Positions 29,051-38,194 of a DNA stretch of 64,000 nucleotides are shown here, one piece after another. The translations under genes were made by a program, and so were the position numbers. The stretch comes from Actinomycetaceae bacterium. GTDB taxonomy: Bacteria > Actinomycetota > Actinomycetes > Actinomycetales > Actinomycetaceae. The stretch covers positions 248,001 to 312,000 of the forward strand of contig JAQYDG010000005.1 in assembly GCA_028724265.1 (NCBI GenBank), in the 5' to 3' direction. The notes under the pieces were generated by a model that was not told the origin of the DNA, made no database searches, and saw nothing but the letters and a program-made list of their open reading frames with translations. Positions within the stretch are counted from its first letter, which is position 1, and every line of letters starts with the position of its first letter.

Positions 29051-30112
29051 ATGGTGAATTTTCAACAGCTGCGTACCGAAGATCTCCGGCTCGTCAAACC
29101 CAGCCTCGCTGACGTTGCTTCGCTGACGGCAATGGAACAAGACAGTGCTATTCAGGAATGGACCACTGCACCCTCGCCGTACACGGAAGATGATGCGCGT
29201 ACATTCATCGAAGATGTTGCCCTTGCCGGATGGCGCGACGGCACAGAACTGGTGTGGTTTCTCAAGCTTGCCAAGGTGCCTGAACCAAGTGCTGTGCTCG
29301 GCACGATCTCGCTGACTGTGACCGGTACGAGTGCGCGGCTCGGATTTGCACTTGCGGCGCCGGCTCGCGGGCGCGGGCTGATGGTTCAGGCAGTGCGCGC
29401 TGTGTTGGTCTATGCCTTTGATGTGTTGAAGCTGCGCACTGTCCTCTGGTCTGCCGAGATCCACGACGGTCAGCCAAATTGGGCGTCAGCACGCGTTGCA
29501 TGGCGTACAGGATTTACCTACGCAGGTATTATTCGTGGCGCATTGACGAATAAGGGCATATCGTACGATGCGATGGTCGCCACTATCGCGTCGGGTGAAC
29601 CAATGGAGCCTCAACATGCCTTTTACGGATTGGATCCATCCCACCCTGCATTCGCCGATCCCCACGATCCTGAAGCTCTTGTCCGTCAGTTCCATCACGT
29701 GTATGGCATGCCGATCAGTTCTGGGAAACCTGATGCGCACAATGAACGGATCATTATGCGTTTGAGGCTGATAGCGGAGGAGTTTTCCGAGTTGATCGGC
29801 GCAAGTCTCGGCTCGCACGCACGCAAGGAAATCGAGGAGGCATTTCTGCGCGCCGTTGACCTTGACGATAATACGCGCGACGTCGTAGAAATCGCTGATG
29901 CACTGGGCGATATCGTCTATGTGGTTTATGGAATGGCGCTTGAGCTCGGTATTCCGATGCCGGATGTGCTGGCTGAGATTCAAGCGTCGAATCTTTCTAA
30001 GCTCGGTGCCGATGGTCTTCCGATCTACCGTGACGATGGGAAAGTCCTCAAGGGGCCTCATTATTTCCGTCCCGATTTGCGGCGTGTTCTCGGTTTAGGG
30101 GATCCGCAATAG
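29051..30112 (+). CDS. Fusion of a GNAT acetyltransferase with a MazG-like NTP pyrophosphohydrolase
   Basis: 353 aa. Residues about 1-185 resemble a RimJ/RimL-type GNAT acetyltransferase: RLVKPSLADVASLTAMEQD at the start and the acetyl-CoA loop ARGRGLMVQAVRAVLVYAFD at 105-124. Residues about 205-345 match all-alpha NTP pyrophosphatases: the Glu244-x2-Glu247 and Glu280-x2-Asp283 motifs, then NLSKLGADGLPIYRDDGKVL and KGPHYFRPDL, which are typical of single-domain MazG-like proteins. The ATG at 29051 lies 7 nt after TAGAGT and also has GAGGGG next to it. The substrates are unknown. The frame is continuous across both domains, with no stop between them. Confidence 0.8.
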   Translation: MVNFQQLRTEDLRLVKPSLADVASLTAMEQDSAIQEWTTAPSPYTEDDARTFIEDVALAGWRDGTELVWFLKLAKVPEPSAVLGTISLTVTGTSARLGFALAAPARGRGLMVQAVRAVLVYAFDVLKLRTVLWSAEIHDGQPNWASARVAWRTGFTYAGIIRGALTNKGISYDAMVATIASGEPMEPQHAFYGLDPSHPAFADPHDPEALVRQFHHVYGMPISSGKPDAHNERIIMRLRLIAEEFSELIGASLGSHARKEIEEAFLRAVDLDDNTRDVVEIADALGDIVYVVYGMALELGIPMPDVLAEIQASNLSKLGADGLPIYRDDGKVLKGPHYFRPDLRRVLGLGDPQ

Positions 30113-30188
30113 AAGAAGGAGAAGGAGTAGCACGGCCGCCGGAGCTGCTTTCTCGGCGATAAGCGCAACAACAGATCCTCAGAGTCTT

Positions 30189-30219
30189 CCGGATACGGAA
30201 CAGCTCCCGGATACTGAAC
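30189..30219. repeat. Imperfect tandem repeat, 13 bp at an 18-bp period
   Basis: CCGGATACGGAAC at 30189-30201 and CCGGATACTGAAC at 30207-30219 differ at one base. They lie in the 150-bp gap between the GNAT-MazG gene and the next small gene. Confidence 0.85.
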
Positions 30220-30262
30220 GGTTGTCGTGACGTGGGTGAGTCGTCATAGTAAACTGTGTGGC

Positions 30263-30568
30263 ATGGCTACAGATCCGCGTACAGCATTTGAGCAACTGCA
30301 GGCAGCGCTTGAGAGGTTCAACGAGATTGCGCTTTCCGGCGGTGATCCTGAGTCTCCGCAATTGCTGCGTGCCACGGAGGAGCTTGAAAATGCGTATGTG
30401 ATCTATGATGACGTGCTGTTCCGGAATTTCGGTGTCGAGCTTCCCTTCGATGTCTATGACACCGAGGACGACGTGGACACTGATGACGATGATGTGGACG
30501 ATTTTGACGAGGATCTCGGTGCCGACGATGACCTGGAGGACGGAACAACGTTCTTCTTCGATGAATAG
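30263..30568 (+). CDS. Small acidic protein of unknown function
   Basis: 101 aa. The N-terminal half is helical (TAFEQLQAALERFNEIALSG, then ELENAYVIYDDVLF); the C-terminal 45 residues are strongly acidic (runs of Asp and Glu ending in TTFFFDE). Short actinobacterial proteins of this layout are often annotated as primosomal, but I cannot support that. The ATG at 30263 follows TAAACT by 7 nt and may be leaderless. Confidence 0.65.
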   Translation: MATDPRTAFEQLQAALERFNEIALSGGDPESPQLLRATEELENAYVIYDDVLFRNFGVELPFDVYDTEDDVDTDDDDVDDFDEDLGADDDLEDGTTFFFDE

Positions 30569-30686
30569 ATCGAGCGGAAACGGTAGCCACACACATGGCG
30601 CACAAGGCAACGACACAGACGAATAACAACCTCCTGTGAGCGGAGACTCACATTCGCATGGAATCGCATCCGATTCGTCATGCGCC

Positions 30687-31685
30687 TTAGGATGCGAACA
30701 TCGAGAAAAGACGGGCAGGTGGGGTGTGATCGGTTGCTCTACGCTCAATGCTGACGTCGTCGAGTGCCTCCTGCACAATCGTGGGTAGCTGGTCGATGCG
30801 GTGAAGGCTTGTCGCCAGCTGCGCTGCTGTGCGCGGGCCGATCAGAGCCGAAGAGATGGCAGGATCTGCAAGCGCCCAGCCAAGGGCAATATCCGTGAGC
30901 GGCACATCCAGGCCATCCGCTGCCTGTACTAACGCTTGAACGATATGGGACGATTCATCGTCTAAATACGGTTCAACAAACTCTGCAAGCCGCGCTGATG
31001 CCGCACGAGACGTTGGCGGAATGGTGCCAATATACTGACCGCTGAGCACTCCGCGCCCCAGCGCAGACGTTGCAAATACGCCGAGGCCGCGCATGTGCGC
31101 CATGGGGAGGATATCCTTTTCGATGCTGCGCGAAAGCAATGAGTACTCGGATTCAACGGCGGTGAGTGCTGGCAGTCGTCTTTCCTGTAAGAGCTGATCG
31201 ATGGCGGATATACGCCAGGCAGGAAAGTCGGCAAGACCGATGTAACGTACCAGCCCGCGCGTGACGAGGCTTGCGAGCGCCTCCGCGGTTTCCTCGTCGG
31301 GGGCAGGGAGATCGTCTCCTTCAACACACAGCACATCGATGTAGCTCGTATTCAGGCGTGCCAGCGATCCCGCAACCGAGTCGTACAGAGCACCTCGTCC
31401 AGATGTGCGTGTTGCGATATGCCCGTCACGGAAATGGAAAGAAGCACGAGTACAGATGACGAAATCGGATCGGTTGAATGCGGAGGTGAAGAGCGAACCG
31501 ATTTGATGTTCCGCTGCTCCGGAGCCGAATGCAGGCGACGTGTCGATCAGAGTGCCACCTTCGTCAGCGAAAATGGTGAGAAGAGCCTGTGACTCATCTG
31601 AATCAGTATCTTTTCCCCATGTGAGTGTCCCTAATCCAATATCAGAGACGACTAGCCCTGAATCGCCGACAGTTCTCAACCTCAT
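30687..31685 (-). CDS. Aldo/keto reductase
   Basis: 332 aa. An AKR-family protein: [20 protein letters not shown] at the start, [19 protein letters not shown] (with the catalytic-region Asp), and [16 protein letters not shown] near the end, the NADPH-binding signature. The conserved Tyr position after DTS is not Tyr here ([12 protein letters not shown] where AKRs usually have a DTA-x-x-Y sequence), so activity may be altered. The ATG lies 6 nt after TATGCT on the minus strand (31692-31697). It is divergent from uppP. Confidence 0.85.
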   Translation of the reverse strand: MRLRTVGDSGLVVSDIGLGTLTWGKDTDSDESQALLTIFADEGGTLIDTSPAFGSGAAEHQIGSLFTSAFNRSDFVICTRASFHFRDGHIATRTSGRGALYDSVAGSLARLNTSYIDVLCVEGDDLPAPDEETAEALASLVTRGLVRYIGLADFPAWRISAIDQLLQERRLPALTAVESEYSLLSRSIEKDILPMAHMRGLGVFATSALGRGVLSGQYIGTIPPTSRAASARLAEFVEPYLDDESSHIVQALVQAADGLDVPLTDIALGWALADPAISSALIGPRTAAQLATSLHRIDQLPTIVQEALDDVSIERRATDHTPPARLFSMFAS

Positions 31686-31756
31686 GTGTGAAGCATATCG
31701 CCAAAAAAACACAGCTGAACACTCCGCGATGCCTGATGCGCGAGTATGCTGGCGCC

Positions 31757-32587
31757 GTGAGTTTATTTGAAGCACTTATCCTTGGCCTCGTGCAGGGGTT
31801 GACTGAGTTCTTGCCGATCTCTTCGTCGGCTCATATTCGTATTGTGGGTGACGTTTTCGGCTGGGGTGATCCCGGCGCAGCATTTACCGCCGTCATACAG
31901 ATTGGTACGGAGCTCGCGGTCACACTCTTTTTCATTCGTGATATTGCGCGCATTATTTCGCACTGGTTTCGTTCTTTGCCTGGTGTTACCTCTCACCGCC
32001 TCACGATGGAGGATCCGGACGTCAGAATGGGCTGGATCGTTATCGTCGGTACTGTGCCGATTGTGGTGCTTGGTCTGCTTTTCCAGGATGCCATCGAGAC
32101 GAATCTCCGCAGCTTGTATGTTGTCGCTTCAGTACTCATTATCTTCGGGCTCTTCTTGGGCTGGGCGGATCGACATGCGACACAAACGCGTACTTTGTCC
32201 ACGATGGGAGTGCGTGACGGCGTTATTTTGGGTTTCGCGCAGTCTCTGGCTCTGATTCCTGGAGTATCGCGTTCAGGTGGGACGATTACATTTGGGCTGC
32301 TCCTCGGATATACCAGGGAGGCCAGCGCGCGCATCTCGTTCTTGCTCGCGATTCCAGCAGTATGGGGTGCGGGGCTGTTTCAGCTGTTCAAAGCCAGCGG
32401 GCTGGGTGCCTTACCGGTTGTACCAACAATTCTGGCAACCGTGATATCGTTTGCTGTTGGTTATGCCGTGATCGTCTGGTTCCTGAAACTGATCTCCACA
32501 CATTCCTATCGAGGATTTGTGATTTATCGCGTTATTCTTGGCGTGCTCGTGTTCGCAGGCCTCGCATCACATGTGCTGAGTGCGTGA
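31757..32587 (+). CDS. uppP: Undecaprenyl-diphosphatase (UppP/BacA)
   Basis: 276 aa, polytopic. The active-site motifs LPISSSAH and [14 protein letters not shown] match UppP, which recycles undecaprenyl diphosphate for cell-wall synthesis. The GTG at 31757, 6 nt after TATGCT (31745-31750), gives the normal N-terminus ([20 protein letters not shown]); the ATG at 31625 is within the divergent aldo/keto reductase gene and is rejected. It is probably leaderless. Confidence 0.94.
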   Translation: MSLFEALILGLVQGLTEFLPISSSAHIRIVGDVFGWGDPGAAFTAVIQIGTELAVTLFFIRDIARIISHWFRSLPGVTSHRLTMEDPDVRMGWIVIVGTVPIVVLGLLFQDAIETNLRSLYVVASVLIIFGLFLGWADRHATQTRTLSTMGVRDGVILGFAQSLALIPGVSRSGGTITFGLLLGYTREASARISFLLAIPAVWGAGLFQLFKASGLGALPVVPTILATVISFAVGYAVIVWFLKLISTHSYRGFVIYRVILGVLVFAGLASHVLSA

Positions 32588-32766
32588 CGGTTCCGGTTGA
32601 GTGCGTCATAGCGTCATGATGCCGGATCGCTGAGGAATAAATCACGTCGTCACGACGATATACGCAGAAGTGGAAAATGTCTGTACATGACCGTACGTCT
32701 ACGCGAATAATCGCAATGACGAGAAATGCTCATCGACGTACGCGAGACGAATAAGGATGGTGAACG

Positions 32767-33456
32767 GTGTCTGCCCATATAAGTGCTGCGAGTGGACTTC
32801 CCGATGCGTTGCTCATGGATATGGACGGAACACTGATTCGTTCCGGGCAGTATTGGAAACAGGCGGAAACTGCGATATTTGCGCGCTATGGAGTAGCGTT
32901 TTCCCGCAAGCTCGCATTGCGCATGGTTGGAAAGTCGATCGGCGACGGTATTGCGGAGCTTATTGAGCACAGCGGGATTGACGCCAGTCCACGCGTCCTG
33001 GCGCAGGAAATCATCGAGGCTGTGATTGAGGTAGAACGGAACAATCCCGTGCTTTTCCAGCCCGGAGCACGCGAACTGCTGGAACGCGCTAGGCAGCTAG
33101 GGATACGCCTCGCGCTGGTGACGGGTTCTGTGCACGATATGGCGCAGGTCATGATCGACCAGCTTCCTGAAGGAACCTTTTCTGTTGTGATTACAGGAGA
33201 TATGGTCGAGCATGGAAAACCCAACCCCCAGCCGTTCCTCACAGCAGCACGAGCCCTGGGTGTGGATCCTTCGCGCAGCATCGTGTTTGAGGATTCGCCT
33301 GCTGGAGTAGAGGCTGGGGTAGCGGCAGGGGCACATACAGTCGTCGTTCCTTACGAAGTGCACGTCGATCCACCCGATGGGGTCTTCATGTTGCAGAGTC
33401 TCACACAGGCTGACGAGGCTCTGTTGCGGAGGGTGATGGCATCCTCACTGGAATAG
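32767..33456 (+). CDS. HAD-superfamily phosphatase (beta-phosphoglucomutase-like)
   Basis: 229 aa. HAD motifs are visible: Asp18 and Asp20 in LLMDMDGTLI, TGS in LVTGSVHD, Lys in EHGKPNPQPF, and FEDSPAGVEAG. These are HAD subfamily IA features, as in phosphoglycolate phosphatases and beta-phosphoglucomutases; the substrate is unknown. The start is GTG 32767 with AAGGA upstream. Confidence 0.85.
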   Translation: MSAHISAASGLPDALLMDMDGTLIRSGQYWKQAETAIFARYGVAFSRKLALRMVGKSIGDGIAELIEHSGIDASPRVLAQEIIEAVIEVERNNPVLFQPGARELLERARQLGIRLALVTGSVHDMAQVMIDQLPEGTFSVVITGDMVEHGKPNPQPFLTAARALGVDPSRSIVFEDSPAGVEAGVAAGAHTVVVPYEVHVDPPDGVFMLQSLTQADEALLRRVMASSLE

Positions 33457-33511
33457 GCTCAGGTTTCAGGCCTCACGCGTGTGTGACCGTGACGAGATAG
33501 TGGCGTCACGG

Positions 33512-34342
33512 TCAGTTCAGCTGCGACTTTACTGTGCGCAGCTGATCAACGCCCTGCTGATTAATTTGCGGGGGCGTCCCGTCCCAGACGGGACAATAGT
33601 GATGGAATGGGCACCAGCCGCAGAGTTTTGACTGTTTGGGTTCCCACACGCCTGAGTCGAGCCTCTTTTCCATGTCCTGCCATACCTGATCGATTTCTGT
33701 GACCGTCTGTGGAACCACATCCATCGTTGGATCAATCGTCAGCGAGCGCGTGTTGCCAAGAAAAAGCAGCTGGAGGCGTTTCGGTAAGATACCTGTGGCG
33801 ATGTAGATCGCCGTGGCATAAAAGCGCAGCTGAAAAATTTTATCTGCAGCGTACTCGATTCGTCCGGATTTTCCTGTTTTGTAGTCGATGACGCGCAGCG
33901 CACCGTCTGCAGAACGATCTACCCGATCGATTTTCCCGGTGATGTGAATGCCGTTGGGCAGTTGGACACTTACGGATTTTTCGCGTGCAGCAGGTTCAAG
34001 CCGTTGTGGGTTCTCGAGCGAGAAATAGGCTGTGACGAGGGGTGGCAGTCCTTCAAGCCATTCGTCCAGAGGCAGATCATCGGAAAACAGTGACATCACT
34101 TCGGGATGAGCCTTCTGGTAGTTCTCCCATTGCTGGTTGAGCAATGTAAGTGCCGCAGCCTCGGTGCGTTCAGCTGGTTTAAGCAAAAAAAGATTTTCGA
34201 GGACAGCGTGAACCAGCGTGCCGCGCACAGCTTCAAGTGAGGGTGGCTGTGGCAGCTTGTCGATTTTGAGGAATCGAAACTTGAGAGGACACTGACGGAA
34301 GTCGTTAATGCGCGATGGTGAAAGTGCGGCGTGATACGTCAT
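33512..34342 (-). CDS. RecB-family PD-(D/E)XK exonuclease with Fe-S cysteines
   Basis: 276 aa. Nuclease motifs: His45 in GTLVHAVLENLF, Asp139 in GKIDRVDR, Asp153 and Lys155 in VIDYKTGK, followed by QLRFYA. Cys18 (FRQCPLKF) and Cys241, Cys244, Cys250 (CGWCPFHHYC) fit a Cas4/AddB-like 4Fe-4S cluster that closes the fold. Such single-domain RecB-like proteins lie divergent from trmI in many Actinomycetota, as here. No Cas genes are near, so a CRISPR role is unlikely. The ATG follows AAGGAGAA on the minus strand. Confidence 0.9.
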   Translation of the reverse strand: MTYHAALSPSRINDFRQCPLKFRFLKIDKLPQPPSLEAVRGTLVHAVLENLFLLKPAERTEAAALTLLNQQWENYQKAHPEVMSLFSDDLPLDEWLEGLPPLVTAYFSLENPQRLEPAAREKSVSVQLPNGIHITGKIDRVDRSADGALRVIDYKTGKSGRIEYAADKIFQLRFYATAIYIATGILPKRLQLLFLGNTRSLTIDPTMDVVPQTVTEIDQVWQDMEKRLDSGVWEPKQSKLCGWCPFHHYCPVWDGTPPQINQQGVDQLRTVKSQLN

Positions 34343-34488
34343 GTGTTCTCCTTGTCAGCATGCGGTAGCATCGTGTCCACATTGTAATCCTCGTCATCCT
34401 GACGTGTTCTGGTCAGTCTCGGCTGCTGTCCACTGCTTTCACAGAGGCTGCATCCGATCGTCACGCGTGTTTTCGGTAGACTACCACC

Positions 34489-35652
34489 GTGCAAAGTGCG
34501 GAGAGACGACGCGGAGTATTTCGTCCTGGAGACAGGGTGCAGCTGACCGACCCGAAGGGACGTCACTATACGATTTCTTTGACGAGCGACGGATATTTTC
34601 ACTCCACACGAGGATCCTTTGCTCACTCTGAGCTGATAGGGAAGCCGGAAGGCAGCGTCATCGATACGAAAGAGGGGAAGCATTTTCTCGCTTTGCGCCC
34701 CCTGCAATCTGACTATGTTCTCTCGATGCCTCGTGGTGCAACGGTGATCTACCCGAAAGATGCTGCGCAAATAGTGCATCAGGCAGATATTTTTCCCGGC
34801 GCTCGTGTGTTTGAAGCTGGACTCGGCTCGGGCGCGCTAAGTCTTGCTCTGCTTGCTGCTGTCGGTGAGCACGGTTCGTTGACGAGTGTGGAGCGCCGTC
34901 CGGAGTTCGCGCAGATTGGCGTTGCAAATGTTGTGTCATGGTATGGCGCATTTCCATCGTGGTGGGATGTGCAGTCTGGCGAGGCAGAGGAGATCTTGCA
35001 TGGCTTACGCGATCTCGACGTCGTTGTTCTGGATATGCTCGCCCCGTGGGAACTCGTCGCTCCTGCGGCTGACGCTCTGCGGGCGGGTGGCGTGATCATT
35101 GCATATATCACGACGACGACCCAGCTTTCCCGTTTCGTTGAGCAGCTGCGCACGAGTCACGCCTTCACAGAACCGGAGGCAAACGAAACACTTCAACGTT
35201 CATGGCATGTTCAAGGGCTCTCTGTGCGTCCCAATCATCAGATGGTCGGGCATACCGGATTCCTGGCTATGAGCCGGCGCCTGGCTGTGACTGGTTGCGA
35301 GCTCACGCCTACACGGCGACCAGCACCTGCTGCGCAGTCCGAAGGATGGACGTGGGACGGTATCGATTTTTCCGATCTTGAAGACCGCGCGCCGACTCCA
35401 AAGAAACTTCGGAGGATACGGCGCGATATTGCTCATCGTGCCGACGTTGAGGAGGGCGGAACGACGAAGCCCGGTGCACACTTCGCAGCAATGGCGGCGC
35501 AGCTGGACGAAGAAATACGGGCATCGCACAACACGCAATCGCATCGTCATACGGAGTCTTCTGCCTCTGCGCCAGCTGCTGCAGCGGATAGTGGAGCCCT
35601 CACAAAAAATGAGGAAACTCACACAGAGATAAGCGAAAAGTTGGGGAAGTAA
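34489..35652 (+). CDS. trmI: tRNA (adenine-58-N1)-methyltransferase TrmI
   Basis: 387 aa. An N-terminal beta-barrel region, MPRGATVIYPKDAAQIVHQA, and the SAM loop VFEAGLGSGALSLAL identify TrmI. GTG 34489 follows TAGACT (34477-34482) by exactly 6 nt with no Shine-Dalgarno sequence, so it is probably leaderless. The C-terminal 90 residues (His/Ser/Ala-rich) are a tail beyond the usual enzyme. In many Actinomycetota the Mpa/ARC-Dop-Pup proteasome genes follow trmI; here lgt follows instead. Confidence 0.93.
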   Translation: MQSAERRRGVFRPGDRVQLTDPKGRHYTISLTSDGYFHSTRGSFAHSELIGKPEGSVIDTKEGKHFLALRPLQSDYVLSMPRGATVIYPKDAAQIVHQADIFPGARVFEAGLGSGALSLALLAAVGEHGSLTSVERRPEFAQIGVANVVSWYGAFPSWWDVQSGEAEEILHGLRDLDVVVLDMLAPWELVAPAADALRAGGVIIAYITTTTQLSRFVEQLRTSHAFTEPEANETLQRSWHVQGLSVRPNHQMVGHTGFLAMSRRLAVTGCELTPTRRPAPAAQSEGWTWDGIDFSDLEDRAPTPKKLRRIRRDIAHRADVEEGGTTKPGAHFAAMAAQLDEEIRASHNTQSHRHTESSASAPAAAADSGALTKNEETHTEISEKLGK

Positions 35653-35669
35653 GGGAAAAGGAAGAGACA

Positions 35670-36593
35670 ATGATCAGCAGCGTTGCACACGTGACCCTCA
35701 TGCTTCCAGCAGACATACTTGCCCAGTCCATTCCCTCGCCGGGGCGTGGCGTGTGGCACATCGGTCCGATTCCCATTCGCGCATATGCGCTCCTGATTAT
35801 TTGCGGCATTGTTCTGGCGACATGGCTGACCTATCGGCGCTATGAGCGGCGCGGTGGTCCGGTGGAACATCTGGATACAGTGGTGTGCGTTGCCGTGATC
35901 GCAGGGATTTTGGGCGGGCGTCTGTACCATGTGATCACCGATTATCAGCTGTATTTTGGCGAAGGGAAAAACCCCGTCAAGGCTCTCTACATCTGGGAGG
36001 GTGGCCTCGGCATCTGGGGAGCAGTCGCCTTGGGAGCTCTCGGGGCGTGGCTCGCCCTCAAGCACCAGGGTCTCAGACTCGCGCCGTTTGCTGACGCCCT
36101 TGCGCCTGGACTGATCTTTGCGCAGGCAATCGGCAGATGGGGTAATTACTTTAATCAGGAGCTTTATGGCCGTCCCACAACACTGCCGTGGGGTTTGCGT
36201 ATCGACGATGCACATCTGGTTGGTGACTTTGCCTCAGGTACGCTTTTTCACCCAACGTTCCTGTATGAATCACTCTGGTGTGTTCTGGGCGGATTCCTGT
36301 TGTTGTGGCTGGATCACCGCTACGACGTCCGCGGGGGCAGGCTTTTTGCGATCTACGCGATGATCTATACAGCAGGGAGAGTATGGATCGAAAACTTGCG
36401 TATCGACGCCGCCCATCACGTCCTTGGGCTGCGGCTGAATGTATGGACTGCTCTCGTGGTGTTCCTTGGCGCGTGGCTGCTTTACACATACCTGACTCGT
36501 CGTGCACACAATGACCCGCATGCGAGCGATATCTATCTTCCTGGACACGGTTCTGTGGCCAACGATGCAAGCTCGAAGAGTGTTCAGGCGTAG
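35670..36593 (+). CDS. lgt: Phosphatidylglycerol-prolipoprotein diacylglyceryl transferase
   Basis: 307-aa membrane enzyme that attaches diacylglycerol to lipoprotein precursors. Seen are IPIRAYALLIICGIVLATWL, GGRLYHVITDY, the IWEGGLGIWG loop and the signature GRWGNYFNQELYG, followed by further helices with ENLRID. GGAAGAG precedes ATG 35670, 18 bp after the trmI stop. The C-terminal 40 residues are polar. Confidence 0.93.
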   Translation: MISSVAHVTLMLPADILAQSIPSPGRGVWHIGPIPIRAYALLIICGIVLATWLTYRRYERRGGPVEHLDTVVCVAVIAGILGGRLYHVITDYQLYFGEGKNPVKALYIWEGGLGIWGAVALGALGAWLALKHQGLRLAPFADALAPGLIFAQAIGRWGNYFNQELYGRPTTLPWGLRIDDAHLVGDFASGTLFHPTFLYESLWCVLGGFLLLWLDHRYDVRGGRLFAIYAMIYTAGRVWIENLRIDAAHHVLGLRLNVWTALVVFLGAWLLYTYLTRRAHNDPHASDIYLPGHGSVANDASSKSVQA

Positions 36594-36602
36594 AGTGATT
36601 CC

Positions 36603-38027
36603 ATGCGACGAGCAAAAATTGTATGTACTTTAGGGCCGGCAACAGATTCCAAAGAGACGATTTTGAACCTCGTTCAGTCTGGTATGGATGTTGCCAGGAT
36701 CAACGCGTCCCATGGATCACAGGAAGAACATGCTGCTGAAGTGGCAGCAGTGCGCAGGGCGGCAGAACTCACCGGTAAGCCAGTCGCTGTGCTCGTTGAT
36801 TTACAAGGTCCTAAGATTCGGCTGGGCGTCTTCCCATCCGGGCCGGTTGTGCTGAAGGAAGGTGCACCCTTCACCATCACGATTCGAGATGTCCAAGGCA
36901 GCGAAACGATTGCCTCAACAACGTATGAGGGGCTGCCCGGGGACTGCGAAGCAGGGGATATTCTGCTGATCGACGACGGGCGTATTACGCTGCGCGTCGT
37001 CGAGACGACGGATACTGACGTCATCACAACCGTTGTTGTGGGTGGCACGGTTTCCGATCACAAGGGAATCAATTTACCGGGTGTTGCAGTGTCAGCTCCT
37101 GCGCTGACGGACAAAGATGCTCAGGATCTTGAGTGGGCGCTCAAGGCTGGCGCGGATTACATCGCTCTTTCTTTTGTGCGTTCTGAACGTGACGTGGATC
37201 CTGTTCACGAAGTGATGGATCGTGTAGGCGTGCATATCCCTGTGATTGCAAAAATTGAAAAACCGCAGGCCGTCCAGATGCTGGAGTCAGTGATCGATGC
37301 ATTTGACGGTGTGATGGTTGCACGCGGCGATCTGGGCGTAGAAATGCCGCTGGAACAGGTTCCTCTTGTACAGAAGCGAGCCATTACACTGTGCCGCAAC
37401 AAGGCAAAACCAGTGATTGTTGCCACTCAAGTGCTCGATTCGATGATTACTAATCCGCGGCCCACACGCGCGGAAGCATCGGACTGTGCAAACGCTATTT
37501 TGGATGGCGCTGACGCTGTGATGCTCTCTGCAGAGACGTCCGTTGGCATGTATCCCGTTGAGACGGTCGAAACGATGGCCTCCATCATCGAGTACACCGA
37601 AGATCATGCATTAGACCACATTCCGTCGTTGACGAACCCACGCCAGGATCGGACCGAGATCATCACTCATGCGGCTATGGATATTGCGGAGGATCTCACT
37701 GCAAAATACGTTGCTGTGTTCTCCGCGTCAGGCCTCACGGCACGCTATATGGCGCGCTTACGGGCGCCGATCCCCATGCTCGTGTTGACGATGAATCCGC
37801 AGACGCGCAATCAACTCGCGCTCCTGTGGGGTGCAAGAACCTACGTTGTCCCTGAGGTGAACGACACCGACCATCTGATTTATTCAGTAGATCACCTCCT
37901 GCGCGAACGTATGATCGCCTCGGATGGGGACTATATCGTCATTGTTGCCGGTATGCCGGTCAAAGCTACTGGCTCGACAAACACGATCAGAACTCATAAG
38001 ATGGGCGATGCAATCAACAAGTACTGA
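36603..38027 (+). CDS. pyk: Pyruvate kinase
   Basis: 474 aa, normal for bacterial pyruvate kinase without an extra C-terminal domain. The start MRRAKIVCTLGPATDSKETI, the catalytic IPVIAKIEKPQAVQ and MVARGDLGVEMPLE, and the substrate-site region LDSMITNPRPTRAEASD are visible. ATG 36603 lies 6 nt after TAGAGT (36591-36596), whose first three bases are the lgt stop codon, so it is probably leaderless. Confidence 0.97.
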   Translation: MRRAKIVCTLGPATDSKETILNLVQSGMDVARINASHGSQEEHAAEVAAVRRAAELTGKPVAVLVDLQGPKIRLGVFPSGPVVLKEGAPFTITIRDVQGSETIASTTYEGLPGDCEAGDILLIDDGRITLRVVETTDTDVITTVVVGGTVSDHKGINLPGVAVSAPALTDKDAQDLEWALKAGADYIALSFVRSERDVDPVHEVMDRVGVHIPVIAKIEKPQAVQMLESVIDAFDGVMVARGDLGVEMPLEQVPLVQKRAITLCRNKAKPVIVATQVLDSMITNPRPTRAEASDCANAILDGADAVMLSAETSVGMYPVETVETMASIIEYTEDHALDHIPSLTNPRQDRTEIITHAAMDIAEDLTAKYVAVFSASGLTARYMARLRAPIPMLVLTMNPQTRNQLALLWGARTYVVPEVNDTDHLIYSVDHLLRERMIASDGDYIVIVAGMPVKATGSTNTIRTHKMGDAINKY

Positions 38028-38042
38028 AGTACCGGTTGTGTT

Positions 38043-38123
38043 GCTTCGGTGGTGAAATGGTAGACACGCTGCACTCAAAATGCAGTACCGAAAGGTGTGT
38101 GGGTTCGAGTCCCACCCGAAGCA
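38043..38123 (+). tRNA. tRNA-Leu (anticodon CAA)
   Basis: Class II tRNA of 81 nt. The acceptor pairs GCTTCGG with CCGAAGC, the T-arm reads GTGGGTTCGAGTCCCAC, and the anticodon stem CTGCA-CTCAAAA-TGCAG shows the CAA anticodon (reads UUG). No CCA is encoded. It lies 15 bp after pyk. Confidence 0.96.
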
Positions 38124-38134
38124 CGGACACGTCA

Positions 38135-38161
38135 GCGGTCACAGTGCTGTGGCCGCCTTTT
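38135..38161 (+). terminator. Intrinsic terminator after tRNA-Leu(CAA)
   Basis: GCGGTCACAG pairs with CTGTGGCCGC (one G-U pair), closely followed by CTTTT. It should end the tRNA transcript before pdtaR. Confidence 0.75.
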
Positions 38162-38194
38162 CATTGACAATGAGTGTGAGAGAAAGGATCTGCG

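Noticed and set aside
30454-30629. Antisense frame over the acidic tail of the 30263 gene (Ser/His/Arg-rich)
   Set aside because: It is the complement of Asp/Glu codon runs, which naturally stay open.
33512-34342. Cas4 as evidence of a CRISPR system
   Set aside because: The cysteine pattern is Cas4-like, but no repeats, spacers or other Cas genes are in the window, and synteny with trmI marks a RecB-like housekeeping nuclease.
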